Assembly (NCBI GenBank): GCA_963974645.1
Contig: CAXBEA010000002.1
Coordinates: 20,875-84,874 of the forward strand
Direction: 5' to 3'
Source: Motiliproteus sp963974645
Lineage (GTDB): Bacteria > Pseudomonadota > Gammaproteobacteria > Pseudomonadales > Balneatricaceae
Length of the DNA stretch: 64,000 nucleotides
A model generated the notes under the pieces. That model had not been told where the DNA came from. It saw only the letters and a list, made by a program, of their open reading frames with translations, and searched no databases. The position numbers and the translations under genes are program-made. Positions 32,625-41,708 of this stretch are shown piece by piece (position 1 is the stretch's first letter; each line of letters opens with the position of its first letter).

Positions 32625-33866
32625 TTAAGAGAGACGCTTGAACACCAAGGTACCGTTGGTACCACCAAACCCAAACGAATTGGACATCGCCACGTTGATC
32701 TCCGCTTCCTGGGCGCTGTGAGCCACATAATTCAAATCACAGCCTTCAGACGGGTTATCCAAATTGATCGTCGGCGGCGCGACCTGATCGCGGATCGCCA
32801 ACACACTAAAGATCGCCTCAACCGCACCCGCAGCACCTAGCAGATGTCCAATCATCGATTTGGTTGAGCTCATTCGAACCTTCAATGCACTATCACCTAA
32901 GACGCGCTTTGCCGCATTGGATTCTGCGATATCTCCGGCAGGCGTCGAGGTACCGTGGGCGTTGATATAATTCACTTGATCTGGATTAAGACCGCTATCT
33001 TTGATCGCATTGGCCATCGATGCAGCGGCGCCACGGCCATCTTCAGGCGGAGAGGTCATATGGTAAGCATCACCGCTCATACCGAACCCGGCCAACTCCG
33101 CATAGATGTTGGCACCGCGACGCTTAGCGTGCTCGTACTCTTCCAGCACCATGATGCCGGCGCCATCACTGAGCACAAAACCATCTCGATCCCGATCCCA
33201 GGGACGACTGGCAGCCTGAGGGTTGTCATTACGTTTGGATAACGCCCGAGCGGCAGCAAACCCACCTAATCCCAAAGGCGTCGTCGCCATTTCAGCACCA
33301 CCTGCAACCATCACATCGGCATCACCATAAGCGATCATCCGTGCGGCAGAACCTATATTGTGCGTCCCTGTGGTGCAGGCGGTAACGATAGCGATATTCG
33401 GACCCTTAAAACCATAACGAATAGACAGGTTGCCAGCGATCATATTGATAATGCTGCCGGGCACAAAAAACGGGGAGATCTTGCGCGGACCTCCCTTTTC
33501 AAGAATAGAGTGATTTTTTTCGATCAGCGGCAGACCGCCAATTCCAGAACCCACCGCCAGACCGATTCGATCGGCATTAGCTTCGGTGACAATCAACCCG
33601 GAGTCTTCAATCGCCTGAACACCTGCGGCCATACCATATTGGATGAAAAAATCCATTTTGCGGGCATCTTTAGGATCCATATAATCAGCCGCATCGAAGC
33701 CTTTGATAGAGCCACCAAAGGTCGTGGTATACGCCGATACATCAAAATGCTCGATAGGACCTATACCGCTATTACCCTTAACGATATTTTCCCACGTCTC
33801 TTTGACCGTGTTTCCAACAGGGGTCAACAGTCCCATGCCGGTAACAACTACTCTTCTCCGAGACAT
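32625..33866 (-). CDS. fabF: Beta-ketoacyl-ACP synthase II
   Basis: A 413-residue condensing enzyme for fatty-acid elongation. The nucleophile Cys is in TACTTGTHNIG, the two histidines are in NAHGTSTPAGD and SMIGHLLGAAG, and the glycine-rich NSFGFGGTNG end is present. The ATG at 33866 is chosen: GGAG lies 6 bases upstream and the product begins MSRRRVVVTGMG. In-frame TTG and ATG codons 10-15 bases earlier are not needed. Confidence 0.96.
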   Translation of the reverse strand: MSRRRVVVTGMGLLTPVGNTVKETWENIVKGNSGIGPIEHFDVSAYTTTFGGSIKGFDAADYMDPKDARKMDFFIQYGMAAGVQAIEDSGLIVTEANADRIGLAVGSGIGGLPLIEKNHSILEKGGPRKISPFFVPGSIINMIAGNLSIRYGFKGPNIAIVTACTTGTHNIGSAARMIAYGDADVMVAGGAEMATTPLGLGGFAAARALSKRNDNPQAASRPWDRDRDGFVLSDGAGIMVLEEYEHAKRRGANIYAELAGFGMSGDAYHMTSPPEDGRGAAASMANAIKDSGLNPDQVNYINAHGTSTPAGDIAESNAAKRVLGDSALKVRMSSTKSMIGHLLGAAGAVEAIFSVLAIRDQVAPPTINLDNPSEGCDLNYVAHSAQEAEINVAMSNSFGFGGTNGTLVFKRLS

Positions 33867-33898
33867 CGCAATCTCCATCAAATATTTTTAATAGGCAA

Positions 33899-33937
33899 AT
33901 AAAAAGCCGCCCTATGTAAACATAGCAGCGGCTTTCT
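33899..33937 (-). terminator. Terminator/attenuator between acpP and fabF
   Basis: On minus, AAAGCCGCTGCTATG-TTTA-CATAGGGCGGCTTT forms a stem with one small bulge, followed by TTTATTT. It lies between the acpP stop and the fabF start and should let acpP be made in excess over fabF. Confidence 0.85.
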
Positions 33938-33955
33938 GGAACAGCGTGTTACTGC

Positions 33956-34189
33956 TTACTGGTTAGCTGTAACGTAAGCGATTGCCAGTTTAACAGTAGT
34001 GATCTTTTCAGCTTCTTCATCAGGAATTTCAGTTTCAAATTCCTCTTCCAAAGCCATAACAAGCTCAACAGTGTCGAGGGAATCAGCGCCTAAATCTTCA
34101 ACAAAAGAGGCTTCATTGGTAACTTCTTCTTCTTTTACGCCCAGCTGCTCGGCAACAATCTTTTTTACGCGCTCTTCAATAGTACTCAT
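33956..34189 (-). CDS. acpP: Acyl carrier protein
   Basis: A 77-residue acidic carrier with the phosphopantetheine attachment Ser in GADSLDTVELVMALEEEF. It starts MSTIEERVKKIVAEQLGV. It shuttles acyl chains between the Fab enzymes encoded around it. The very biased codon use and its own 155-base upstream gap fit a highly expressed gene with a separate promoter. Confidence 0.97.
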   Translation of the reverse strand: MSTIEERVKKIVAEQLGVKEEEVTNEASFVEDLGADSLDTVELVMALEEEFETEIPDEEAEKITTVKLAIAYVTANQ

Positions 34190-34321
34190 AGTTTTTCCTG
34201 CTTGTTATGAACGACTTATTCAGCGATGTTGTTAGAAAATCTCTTTCAACACTACCGAGTTAAATTGGTCACCTCTCCGCCTATAGGCTGGATGATGGGG
34301 ACATTATCAACATATTCGGCA

Positions 34322-34350
34322 AAAAAACAATTCCCCTAGGAGAATTAGGC
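34322..34350 (-). terminator. Weak terminator candidate at the end of fabG
   Basis: On minus, AATTCTCCTAGGGGAATT, overlapping the fabG stop, is followed by GTTTTTTT. The stem has one mismatch and a short loop, so it is a weak hairpin. Confidence 0.4.
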
Positions 34351-35088
34351 CATGTACATGCCGCCGTTGACGTGAATAGTATCACCGGTGACATACCCGC
34401 CAGCCTCGCTAGCCAAGAAACCAACCACAGCCGCGACCTCTTCAGGTGCTCCGAGTCGATTCAACGGTATCTGACTTTTAAGCTTTTCTTTATGCTCTTC
34501 TGCCAAACCACTGGTCATATCGGTATCAATAAATCCAGGCGCAACAGAATTGACCGTGATATTACGCGAAGCGACCTCTCTAGCCAATGCCCGACTGAAA
34601 CCTTCGACGCCCGCTTTAGCGGCAGCATAGTTACACTGACCACCATTACCCATAGAGGCGACCACCGAACTGACGTTGATAATTCGCCCCCAGCGCGCCT
34701 TGGTCATGCCACGCAAGCAAGCCTTGGATACACGGTAGATCGAACTCAGATTGGTATTTAACACCGCATCCCACTCATCCGCCTTCATCCGCATCAGGAT
34801 GTTATCTCGAGTGATCCCAGCGTTATTAACAACAATGGCAATCGCACCAAACTCAGTCTGGACTTGGCCTATAACGGCATCGACAGATTCCTGCGAAGCC
34901 ACGTCCAAGAGCAACCCCTTACCCTGAATACCCGCATCGGCCAGATGCTGAGTGATAGATAACGCACCCGCTTCACTGGTCGCCGTACCAACAACAACAA
35001 CACCCTGCCGACCGAGCTCTAGTGAAATCGCCTTGCCAATTCCACGTGTCGCACCGGTGACTAACGCAATCTTTCCTTCTATGCTCAT
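34345..35088 (-). CDS. fabG: 3-oxoacyl-ACP reductase
   Basis: A 247-residue short-chain dehydrogenase with TGATRGIGKAI for NADPH, NNAGITRDN and the catalytic Ser...YAAAKAG. It reduces 3-ketoacyl-ACP in each elongation round. It sits between fabD and acpP in the normal order. Confidence 0.96.
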   Translation of the reverse strand: MSIEGKIALVTGATRGIGKAISLELGRQGVVVVGTATSEAGALSITQHLADAGIQGKGLLLDVASQESVDAVIGQVQTEFGAIAIVVNNAGITRDNILMRMKADEWDAVLNTNLSSIYRVSKACLRGMTKARWGRIINVSSVVASMGNGGQCNYAAAKAGVEGFSRALAREVASRNITVNSVAPGFIDTDMTSGLAEEHKEKLKSQIPLNRLGAPEEVAAVVGFLASEAGGYVTGDTIHVNGGMYMA

Positions 35089-35120
35089 TTTACGCTCCGA
35101 TATATCATTCTATTTGGCGC

Positions 35121-36053
35121 TTAGCGCCCTAGCGCCGTATTCAAACCCGCAACATCATTAATGGCTGCAACCGATAAACCACGCTGTATCCTTTTATTAA
35201 GTCCGGACAATACCTTTCCAGGACCACACTCAATCAGAGTTTGAACCCCCTGCCCAGCCATCGCATTTACCGTATCGGTCCAAAGCACCGGACTATACAA
35301 CTGAGCAATTAAATTGAGCTTTATCTCTTCGATCGAATCTGCAACGCAGGCTTTTACATTCTGCACTACAGGAATCTGAGGCATTTGAAACACAATCGAC
35401 TCAAGCGCCGTTGCCAAGCGCACGGCAGCTGGCTGCATCAACGCACAGTGCGAGGGGACACTCACGGGCAATTCAATGGCGCGCTTAGCCCCTGCCTCCT
35501 TGCATAATACGATTGCACGGGCCACAGCGTCGGCCTCACCGGCAATAACAACCTGCCCCGGCGAGTTATAGTTGACCGCAGAAACGACCGACCCCTGTGC
35601 AGCATCAGCACACGCCTGCTCAATCAACGCATCGTCCAACCCCAGCACAGCAGCCATTGCGCCTACACCCGCAGGCACCGCCGCCTGCATAAACTGGCCA
35701 CGCTTTTCGACCAACGCAATACCATCTTGCAATGACAAAGCGCCTGAACAAACCAAAGCCGTATACTCGCCCAGACTATGCCCAGCCAATAGCCCGGGCT
35801 GCTCGCCGCCTTGTTGTAACCATAAACGCCAAAGCGCCACACCCGCCGCTAACAATGCAGGCTGGGTTTTATCCGTACTATTGAGTTCCGCCTCCGGACC
35901 ATCCTGGACCAAAGACCAGAGATCATATCCCAGCACCGTACTCGCTTCGGCAAAAGTTTCTTCGATCAATGGATGCTGCTGAGCCAGCTCCGACAACATG
36001 GTTAACTGCTGTGAGCCTTGACCCGGAAAAACGAAACCCAGTGTTTGATTCAT
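35121..36053 (-). CDS. fabD: Malonyl-CoA:ACP transacylase
   Basis: A 310-residue transacylase loading malonate on ACP. The nucleophile Ser is in AGHSLGEYTALV, the Arg in EKRGQFMQ and the His in VPSHCALM. It begins NQTLGFVFPGQGSQ, the standard family start. It is separated from plsX by 245 bases with a tandem repeat. Confidence 0.96.
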   Translation of the reverse strand: MNQTLGFVFPGQGSQQLTMLSELAQQHPLIEETFAEASTVLGYDLWSLVQDGPEAELNSTDKTQPALLAAGVALWRLWLQQGGEQPGLLAGHSLGEYTALVCSGALSLQDGIALVEKRGQFMQAAVPAGVGAMAAVLGLDDALIEQACADAAQGSVVSAVNYNSPGQVVIAGEADAVARAIVLCKEAGAKRAIELPVSVPSHCALMQPAAVRLATALESIVFQMPQIPVVQNVKACVADSIEEIKLNLIAQLYSPVLWTDTVNAMAGQGVQTLIECGPGKVLSGLNKRIQRGLSVAAINDVAGLNTALGR

Positions 36054-36246
36054 GAAATCCCCATAGATAGAAAATGGCAGTGCAACCTGCCCACTAGTTT
36101 AATGTGACCCGTGTTATACAACCCAGTCGACCAAGCAACCGCATCAATTCAATACCCTGCAGCAGCCAACTTCAACCAACCATGCCAGATAATCTAAGCT
36201 CACGCGATGACCTAGATACTCGGGTATAAAGCGTCCGAGGTATAAA

Positions 36247-36303
36247 CTATCTGACCTAAACTATTTGACCTAAACTATCTGGCCTAAACCGACCGAGCCT
36301 AAA
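36247..36303. repeat. 14-bp tandem repeat between fabD and plsX
   Basis: Three close copies of CTATCTGACCTAAA (36247-36260, 36261-36274, 36275-36288) and a degenerate fourth of 15 bases (36289-36303) run up to and into the plsX stop codon. On minus each unit reads TTTAGG...ATAG. Copies 2 and 3 each differ from the first by one base. Confidence 0.85.
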
Positions 36304-37303
36304 CAATCTGCCCGAGCTTTGCGTTAATCAACCCGGGCACATCCCGCAGAACCTCCGCCTGCGCCTGCGCTATCGCGTAACCAAAACATTCGCGGGTTGC
36401 CGATCCGTGACTTTTAACTACGATCCCCTGAAGCCCCAACAAACTAGCCCCGTTACGCCGCGAAGGATCCAGCTGCTGCTTGAGCTGATTTAAGACCGGC
36501 ATAGCCAGCAATCCTACAACTTTTCGATACCAACTGCTGTTGAAGGACTGCTTGAGCTGCTCAGCAATCAATCGCGCAAGCCCCTCACTGCTTTTTAAGG
36601 CTACATTTCCGACAAAACCATCACAGACCACCACATCAGCTTTGCCTGAGTAGATATCATTACCCTCGATATAGCCGATATAATTCAAGGCGGCATGCTC
36701 TCTTAGCAACCGGGATGCAAGCTTAACCTGCTCATTCCCCTTGACCTCTTCCACACCGACATTAAGCAGCGCAACCCGAGGGGCCTCAACCTCATCTAAA
36801 GCCTCTGCCAATGCAGCCCCCATTAACGCAAACTGAAACAGATGTTCCGCGCTACAATCCACATTGGCACCCAAATCAAGCATATAGCAGTGCCCTTTGC
36901 GGGTAGGAATGGTTGTTGCGATGGCGGGACGATCGATACCTGGATGCATATGAAGAAGATAGCGTCCCATCGCCATTAGCGCACCTGTATTTCCGGCACA
37001 AACACAGGCATCGGCGCGCCCTTCAGCCACCAGCTTGACAGCGCGATACATCGAAGAGTCTTTACCCTTACGCAACGCAACAGAAGGCTTAGCTGTCATG
37101 GTTATAACAGACTGGGTTGCTTCTATACAAAGCTGGCCGGAATACCGAGCGGGCAGATAGGATTCGATCTGGACAGGATCACCCACCAGGATCAAACAGG
37201 TATCGGGATGTAAAGCAGAGAAATCGAGTGCGGCGGGAACAGCTACACGGGGACCGAAGTCCCCGCTCATCACATCTACTGCAAGAGTGCAGCGAGTGAC
37301 CAA
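36299..37303 (-). CDS. plsX: Phosphate acyltransferase
   Basis: A 334-residue peripheral membrane enzyme converting acyl-ACP to acyl-phosphate for phospholipid synthesis. It has the family regions DVMSGDFGP, GNTGALMAMGRYLL and VVCDGFVGNVALK. The start codon is TTG, 3 bases after the rpmF stop; no ATG or GTG lies ahead of the conserved TLAVDVMSGD strand, so TTG is required. Confidence 0.95.
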   Translation of the reverse strand: MVTRCTLAVDVMSGDFGPRVAVPAALDFSALHPDTCLILVGDPVQIESYLPARYSGQLCIEATQSVITMTAKPSVALRKGKDSSMYRAVKLVAEGRADACVCAGNTGALMAMGRYLLHMHPGIDRPAIATTIPTRKGHCYMLDLGANVDCSAEHLFQFALMGAALAEALDEVEAPRVALLNVGVEEVKGNEQVKLASRLLREHAALNYIGYIEGNDIYSGKADVVVCDGFVGNVALKSSEGLARLIAEQLKQSFNSSWYRKVVGLLAMPVLNQLKQQLDPSRRNGASLLGLQGIVVKSHGSATRECFGYAIAQAQAEVLRDVPGLINAKLGQIV

Positions 37304-37306
37304 TGG

Positions 37307-37486
37307 TTACTCAGCGTCTTTAGCGATAACCTGGCGACCACGGTAGAAACCATCATCGGTCACATGGTGACGACGATGAACTTCACCGGTGGTGCTGTCT
37401 TGAGACAGTGTGGGTGCAGTCAATGCATCGTGTGAACGACGCTGACCACGGCGTGAACGTGTAACTTTACTCTTCTGAACAGCCAT
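37307..37486 (-). CDS. rpmF: Ribosomal protein L32
   Basis: A 59-residue basic protein, MAVQKSKVTRSRRGQRRSHD at the N-terminus, TTGEVHRRHHVTDDGFYRGR later. It has no zinc cysteines, so it is the C- form of L32. It lies between yceD and plsX, the normal site. It is part of the large ribosomal subunit. Confidence 0.96.
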   Translation of the reverse strand: MAVQKSKVTRSRRGQRRSHDALTAPTLSQDSTTGEVHRRHHVTDDGFYRGRQVIAKDAE

Positions 37487-37504
37487 GACTACGCAGCTCC
37501 TGAT

Positions 37505-38023
37505 CTAGTGTTTATTGGCCTTAAGTTGGGCCAGTACGTTAAATGGGTTTTTCCTATCGTTGTCACCAGACTGCACCACGGCTTCGCCGTATTCAGTCTT
37601 AACGACACAATCCTGATGCTGAGCTATCAGCGGCAAGGTCAAAATAAGCTCCTCTTCAACCAACTGATAGAGATCTTGCCTAGGCTCATTGACGATATAG
37701 GGATCGTAATAACGAGGAAGCTGCTTGGCGGCTTCATCATCAGCGACGATACCCAAATTCATCTCGGCTTCAAGTTCAAGCGTGACCGGTTCCAGACAGC
37801 GCTGACAAAGCATTTTTACCCTGGTGGTAGCACGCCCTTTGATATAACGAATACGCTCTTCATCAACACCAAAAACCATACTAACATTGGCAACTCCATC
37901 ACTATCAACAAGATAGCCACTCAATCGTTCCAACTTATCGAGCTTCACAGTGCCGTCAATAATTCGACCCTGATCGGCAGCCTGGCGAGAATCAATTGTG
38001 ATGGGTAATGAGGCCTTCAACAT
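37505..38023 (-). CDS. yceD: YceD / DUF177 protein
   Basis: A 172-residue DUF177 protein with the CQRCLEPV CxxC motif near the middle and an acidic C-terminal half (DLYQLVEEELILTLPL). In plants and bacteria the family helps 23S rRNA accumulate. It is 18 bases upstream of rpmF and divergent from yceF. Confidence 0.92.
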   Translation of the reverse strand: MLKASLPITIDSRQAADQGRIIDGTVKLDKLERLSGYLVDSDGVANVSMVFGVDEERIRYIKGRATTRVKMLCQRCLEPVTLELEAEMNLGIVADDEAAKQLPRYYDPYIVNEPRQDLYQLVEEELILTLPLIAQHQDCVVKTEYGEAVVQSGDNDRKNPFNVLAQLKANKH

Positions 38024-38129
38024 AAGCGCGACATAATAGGGATCTAGGCTGTTAGTGTAAAGAGATCATCAATAAAAAAGATTACTATTAGCCTCTCCCT
38101 GACTAACCTATAAATTCCGGATTAAAAGC

Positions 38130-38708
38130 ATGCGTCGATTGATACTCGCATCCACATCTTCATTTAGAAAATCTCTGCTCGAAAAACTGCAGCTGAGATT
38201 TAGTTGCCAGGCGCCTGATATAGACGAAACGCCTAACCATGATGAATCCGCTGAAGCACTGGTACAACGCCTGGCTCAGGCCAAGGCCGAGAAAATTGGC
38301 TCCACCACTCCTGATGCGCTGATCATCGGCTCAGATCAGGTCGCTGTCTTCAATGGACATATTATTGGCAAACCGCACAATCACAATCGAGCGACCGAGC
38401 AACTTCGCGCCTGTAGCGGCCAAGTAATCACCTTCTATACAGGACTCTGTCTACACGACAGCAACAGCGGAAAATCTGAGCGGATCTGCGACCTATTCAG
38501 GGTTCACTTTAGGCCCCTCAGCGACGACCAGATAGAACGTTACCTGCAACGCGAGCAACCCTACCAGTGCGCAGGCAGCTTTATGGCAGAAGGCCTAGGC
38601 ATCAGTCTGTTCAAAAAACTCGAAGGCGACGACCCCAACACCCTGGTAGGGTTACCCTTGATTCGTTTGATCGAACTGCTGCACCGCCAGGGGATAGAGA
38701 TCCCCTGA
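38130..38708 (+). CDS. yceF: Maf-like nucleotide pyrophosphatase, YceF type
   Basis: A 192-residue Maf protein with the STSSFRK substrate loop, IDETPNHDE, and the catalytic GSDQVAVF. E. coli YceF hydrolyses 7-methyl-GTP. The SDQV signature in place of SDTV and the neighbouring yceD support the YceF subgroup. Confidence 0.93.
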   Translation: MRRLILASTSSFRKSLLEKLQLRFSCQAPDIDETPNHDESAEALVQRLAQAKAEKIGSTTPDALIIGSDQVAVFNGHIIGKPHNHNRATEQLRACSGQVITFYTGLCLHDSNSGKSERICDLFRVHFRPLSDDQIERYLQREQPYQCAGSFMAEGLGISLFKKLEGDDPNTLVGLPLIRLIELLHRQGIEIP

Positions 38709-38760
38709 ACGGCCGCTGACACCTATCAACGATTAAAACCTAAACGAAAACGCCATCACG

Positions 38761-39795
38761 CTACTTTAACCCGGGAGCATCAAACCCTAGCTGGGTAGAA
38801 ATCGTTTTAGCAAATGTCACCCCCATTCGCTCCGCCAGCTTCTCCCAAGTAGAGAGCGAGGGAGTGAAATTGACGATATGCTCTTCGCCCACTATCTCTC
38901 GTGCTACATAGCCCGCGCTACCCAAGCCATCAATCAACCCTAGCTCCAGCGCCTGCTCACCCGTCCAGATCAAACCACTGAAAAGCTCATCCGATTGTTT
39001 TAGCCGATCACCACGCCCTTTTTTAACCTGCTCAATAAACTGCAGATGGGTAGTATCGAGCACGGATTTCCAAAACTCTTTCTCTGTCTCCTTTAAAGGC
39101 GTAAATGGATCCAAAAATGCTTTATGCTCTCCGGCAGTCACCAACCGACGCTCAATACCCAGCTTTTCTAGCACGCCGACAAAGCCAAAACTAGACGAGA
39201 TAACACCTATAGATCCTACCAGGCTTGCTTTGTCGGCATAGATCTCATCGGCCGCAGCTGCGATGTAATACCCACCAGAGGCGCCGATATCACCGATCAC
39301 GCTGTATAGCTTGATATCAGGATGGAGCACCCGCAGCCGCTTGATCTCATCATACACATAGCCCGACTGTACTGGACTACCGCCGGGACTGTTAATACGC
39401 AGAATAACGCCCCGCGTATTTTCATCGTCAAACGCCGCGCGCAGGCTATGAGCGATGCTATCGGCGTTGGCCTCGGTATCTGCCGCTATAGCACCGCTGA
39501 TATCAACCAGCGCCGTATGCGGCTTATTGCCAGCAATCTGCTCCGACCAGTTGCTATCCATAATCAGATAAAGCACTGCAAACAGATAAATAAAGGTTAA
39601 CGATTTAAAAAAGATACCCCAGCGCCTAGATCGGCGATGCTCGACCGACAGACCGTTAACCATCTTCTCAATCAGCCGCCACTCTTTAGAACTCCCACCT
39701 GGATGTTCTTGCGGATTGGGATTTTGAGCAGAACTATTTTTAGCTGCTTGGTTTGCTTCAGAATTAGAGCCTGAGCCCCAGAGATTATCACTCAC
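38761..39795 (-). CDS. sppA: Signal peptide peptidase SppA, S49 family
   Basis: A 344-residue inner-membrane peptidase with one helix near residues 65-85 after a hydrophilic, asparagine-rich N-terminus. The nucleophile Ser is in DIGASGGYYIAAAADEIYA and the general-base Lys is in the TAGEHKAFLDPFTP region. It is the single-domain form, about half the length of E. coli SppA. It breaks down cleaved signal peptides. Confidence 0.9.
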   Translation of the reverse strand: MSDNLWGSGSNSEANQAAKNSSAQNPNPQEHPGGSSKEWRLIEKMVNGLSVEHRRSRRWGIFFKSLTFIYLFAVLYLIMDSNWSEQIAGNKPHTALVDISGAIAADTEANADSIAHSLRAAFDDENTRGVILRINSPGGSPVQSGYVYDEIKRLRVLHPDIKLYSVIGDIGASGGYYIAAAADEIYADKASLVGSIGVISSSFGFVGVLEKLGIERRLVTAGEHKAFLDPFTPLKETEKEFWKSVLDTTHLQFIEQVKKGRGDRLKQSDELFSGLIWTGEQALELGLIDGLGSAGYVAREIVGEEHIVNFTPSLSTWEKLAERMGVTFAKTISTQLGFDAPGLK

Positions 39796-39826
39796 ACAAT
39801 TGTCCTATCTATAACGGGCCAAAGGA

Positions 39827-40480
39827 TCATACTCGACGCTCGAGCCAATGCTCGAGCTCTTCAAAGCGATCAATAATACGCTGCGGCGAATGTTTACGCA
39901 GCCTCTCAGGATGATGCGCACCATAAGAAACACCTATAGATGCCATCCCAGCCGCAACCGCCATGGCTAGATCGTACTCGGTATCACCGACCATAACGGC
40001 TTCATCGACCTGGTAACCACTCACGCTCAATAGCTGCTCCAGCATTAAAGGATGCGGCTTAGACTTTGTCTCATCGGCGCAGCGGCTATAATCAAACGCG
40101 CCTCCGAGTCCGGTTTCTGCCAACACCCTATCCAACCCCTTGCGACTTTTTCCGGTAGCCACCGCAAGCTGATAGCCGCTCTGACGAAGACGCGCAAGCC
40201 CCTCCACCACCCCCGGGAAAAACTCTGTAGGGGTATCATCCTGCTCTATATAGAAGTAACCATAACGCGTACGCATCTGCGCTTCCTTTGCCGCACTCAA
40301 GCCTCCGAATAGCTCATCAAACACCTCCGGCAAGCCCAAACCGATAATATTTCGAACCGCCTCAGGCCCCGGCACAGGCAAGGATTCAGCGGCTGCAGCT
40401 TTCTGCATAGAGCTGATAATCCTGTCAGCGGAGTCTATTAGAGTGCCATCCCAATCAAAAATAATTAACTTCAAATCCAC
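39827..40480 (-). CDS. HAD-superfamily phosphatase (phosphoglycolate-phosphatase-like)
   Basis: A 217-residue HAD-IA hydrolase: DWDGTLIDS (nucleophile Asp), VATGKSRKGLD (motif II), KPHPLML and VGDTEYDLAMAVAAG (motif IV). It sits upstream of sppA, as in Pseudomonas, where rluC and rne come before it. Here rluC and rne are absent and a MaoC gene follows on the other strand. Substrate unknown. Confidence 0.9.
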   Translation of the reverse strand: MDLKLIIFDWDGTLIDSADRIISSMQKAAAAESLPVPGPEAVRNIIGLGLPEVFDELFGGLSAAKEAQMRTRYGYFYIEQDDTPTEFFPGVVEGLARLRQSGYQLAVATGKSRKGLDRVLAETGLGGAFDYSRCADETKSKPHPLMLEQLLSVSGYQVDEAVMVGDTEYDLAMAVAAGMASIGVSYGAHHPERLRKHSPQRIIDRFEELEHWLERRV

Positions 40481-40628
40481 CTCGGAGCCACCTTGATACC
40501 CTCTTGTTACGATTTACAACCAAACTAAATATAAATTTTCACTCAAAATAACACTTTGGTTTGGCGAGCCAACAACCATAGGCTACCCTAGCCGCGTTGG
40601 AATATCATTTAAGTTATCAGGAGAGCCC

Positions 40629-41057
40629 ATGAACGACCTGCACGGCTACTATATCGAAGATCTCAGCGAGGGCATGACCGCCTCATTCGCCAAAACCATC
40701 TCCGAATCAGATGTCTACACCTTTGCCGGGATCACCGGCGACAACAATCCCGTCCATATCAATGCCGAATACGCCGCTCAGACCCTGTTTAAGGAGCGCA
40801 TCGTCCACGGCATGTTCAGCGCAGGACTGATCTCAGCCGTGCTGGGCACCAAGCTTCCCGGACCCGGTGCCATCTACATCGATCAGAACATCAAATTCAA
40901 AGCGCCAGTCAAGATTGGCGATACCGTTACAGCTACTGCCACCATCACCGAGATCAACACAGAGCGTCGTCGCGTCGTCTTAAATACTGTCTGCACCGTA
41001 AGCGGTAAAACTGTTGCCGCAGGAAGCGCAACCCTGATGGTTGACTCTAAAAACTAA
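40629..41057 (+). CDS. MaoC-like (R)-specific enoyl-CoA hydratase
   Basis: A 142-residue hot-dog-fold protein with the hydratase motif TFAGITGDNNPVHINAEYAA (catalytic Asp and His) and VHGMFSAGLISAVLGTKLPGPG. Members hydrate trans-2-enoyl-CoA to the (R)-3-hydroxy form, as PhaJ does for polyhydroxyalkanoate synthesis. No phaC gene is near. GGAG lies 7 bases before the ATG. Confidence 0.88.
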   Translation: MNDLHGYYIEDLSEGMTASFAKTISESDVYTFAGITGDNNPVHINAEYAAQTLFKERIVHGMFSAGLISAVLGTKLPGPGAIYIDQNIKFKAPVKIGDTVTATATITEINTERRRVVLNTVCTVSGKTVAAGSATLMVDSKN

Positions 41058-41075
41058 GCTAACTAGGAGCGCCTC

Positions 41076-41621
41076 ATGCTGATATCACCCAATAAAGCGT
41101 TATTGCTCGTCGTTGATATCCAGGAAAAACTGGTCCCGGCAGTCTGCCAGCCCGAACAACTGATCAAACAGACACGCTGGCTGATGGAGATTGCTACTTT
41201 ACTCAAGGTTCCTGTCCTTGTGTCCGAGCAATACCCACAAGGGCTTGGACACACGGTAGCGGAGCTGGCAGAACTCGTCAGCACCGAACAGATCGTCGAT
41301 AAGGTCTATTTTTCCTGTGCGGCAGAGTCGCCCTGTCTTGAAAAAATTCGCCAGCAACAGCGGAGTCAGATTGTAATCTGCGGCATGGAAGCTCATGTCT
41401 GTGTATTTCAAACAGCGGTCGGTTTAAAAGAACAGGGCTTCGACGTCTTCGTGGTCAGTGATCTTATCTCGTCTCGACACGAAGGTGATAAACAACTCGC
41501 CATTGCACGCCTGCAACAACTACAGATCCAGATAGTCAGCCGTGAAATGGTCGCCTTTGAATGGATGGAAAAGTCTGGCACAGAAAGCTTTAAGGCGATC
41601 AGTAAAAATTATCTGCGCTGA
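41076..41621 (+). CDS. Isochorismatase-family cysteine hydrolase
   Basis: A 181-residue hydrolase with the catalytic triad visible as Asp in LLVVDIQEKLV, Lys in VDKVYFSCA and Cys in GMEAHVCVFQTA. It resembles the YcaC-like group, for which no physiological substrate is settled. It lies 18 bases after maoC on the same strand, so the two form a small operon. Confidence 0.9.
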   Translation: MLISPNKALLLVVDIQEKLVPAVCQPEQLIKQTRWLMEIATLLKVPVLVSEQYPQGLGHTVAELAELVSTEQIVDKVYFSCAAESPCLEKIRQQQRSQIVICGMEAHVCVFQTAVGLKEQGFDVFVVSDLISSRHEGDKQLAIARLQQLQIQIVSREMVAFEWMEKSGTESFKAISKNYLR

Positions 41622-41650
41622 TCCAGCCCTGCATAAGAAGCTGACATAGC

Positions 41651-41678
41651 AAAAAAGAGACTCCTGAGTCTCTTTTTT
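41651..41678. terminator. Bidirectional rho-independent terminator
   Basis: AAAAAAGAGACT-CCTG-AGTCTCTTTTTT is a perfect 12-base stem with a 4-base loop. It lies between the convergent isochorismatase and dsbD genes and can stop transcription from both sides. Confidence 0.92.
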
Positions 41679-41708
41679 AAATCGTGCAAAAAATAGTCAG
41701 CTTATCTA

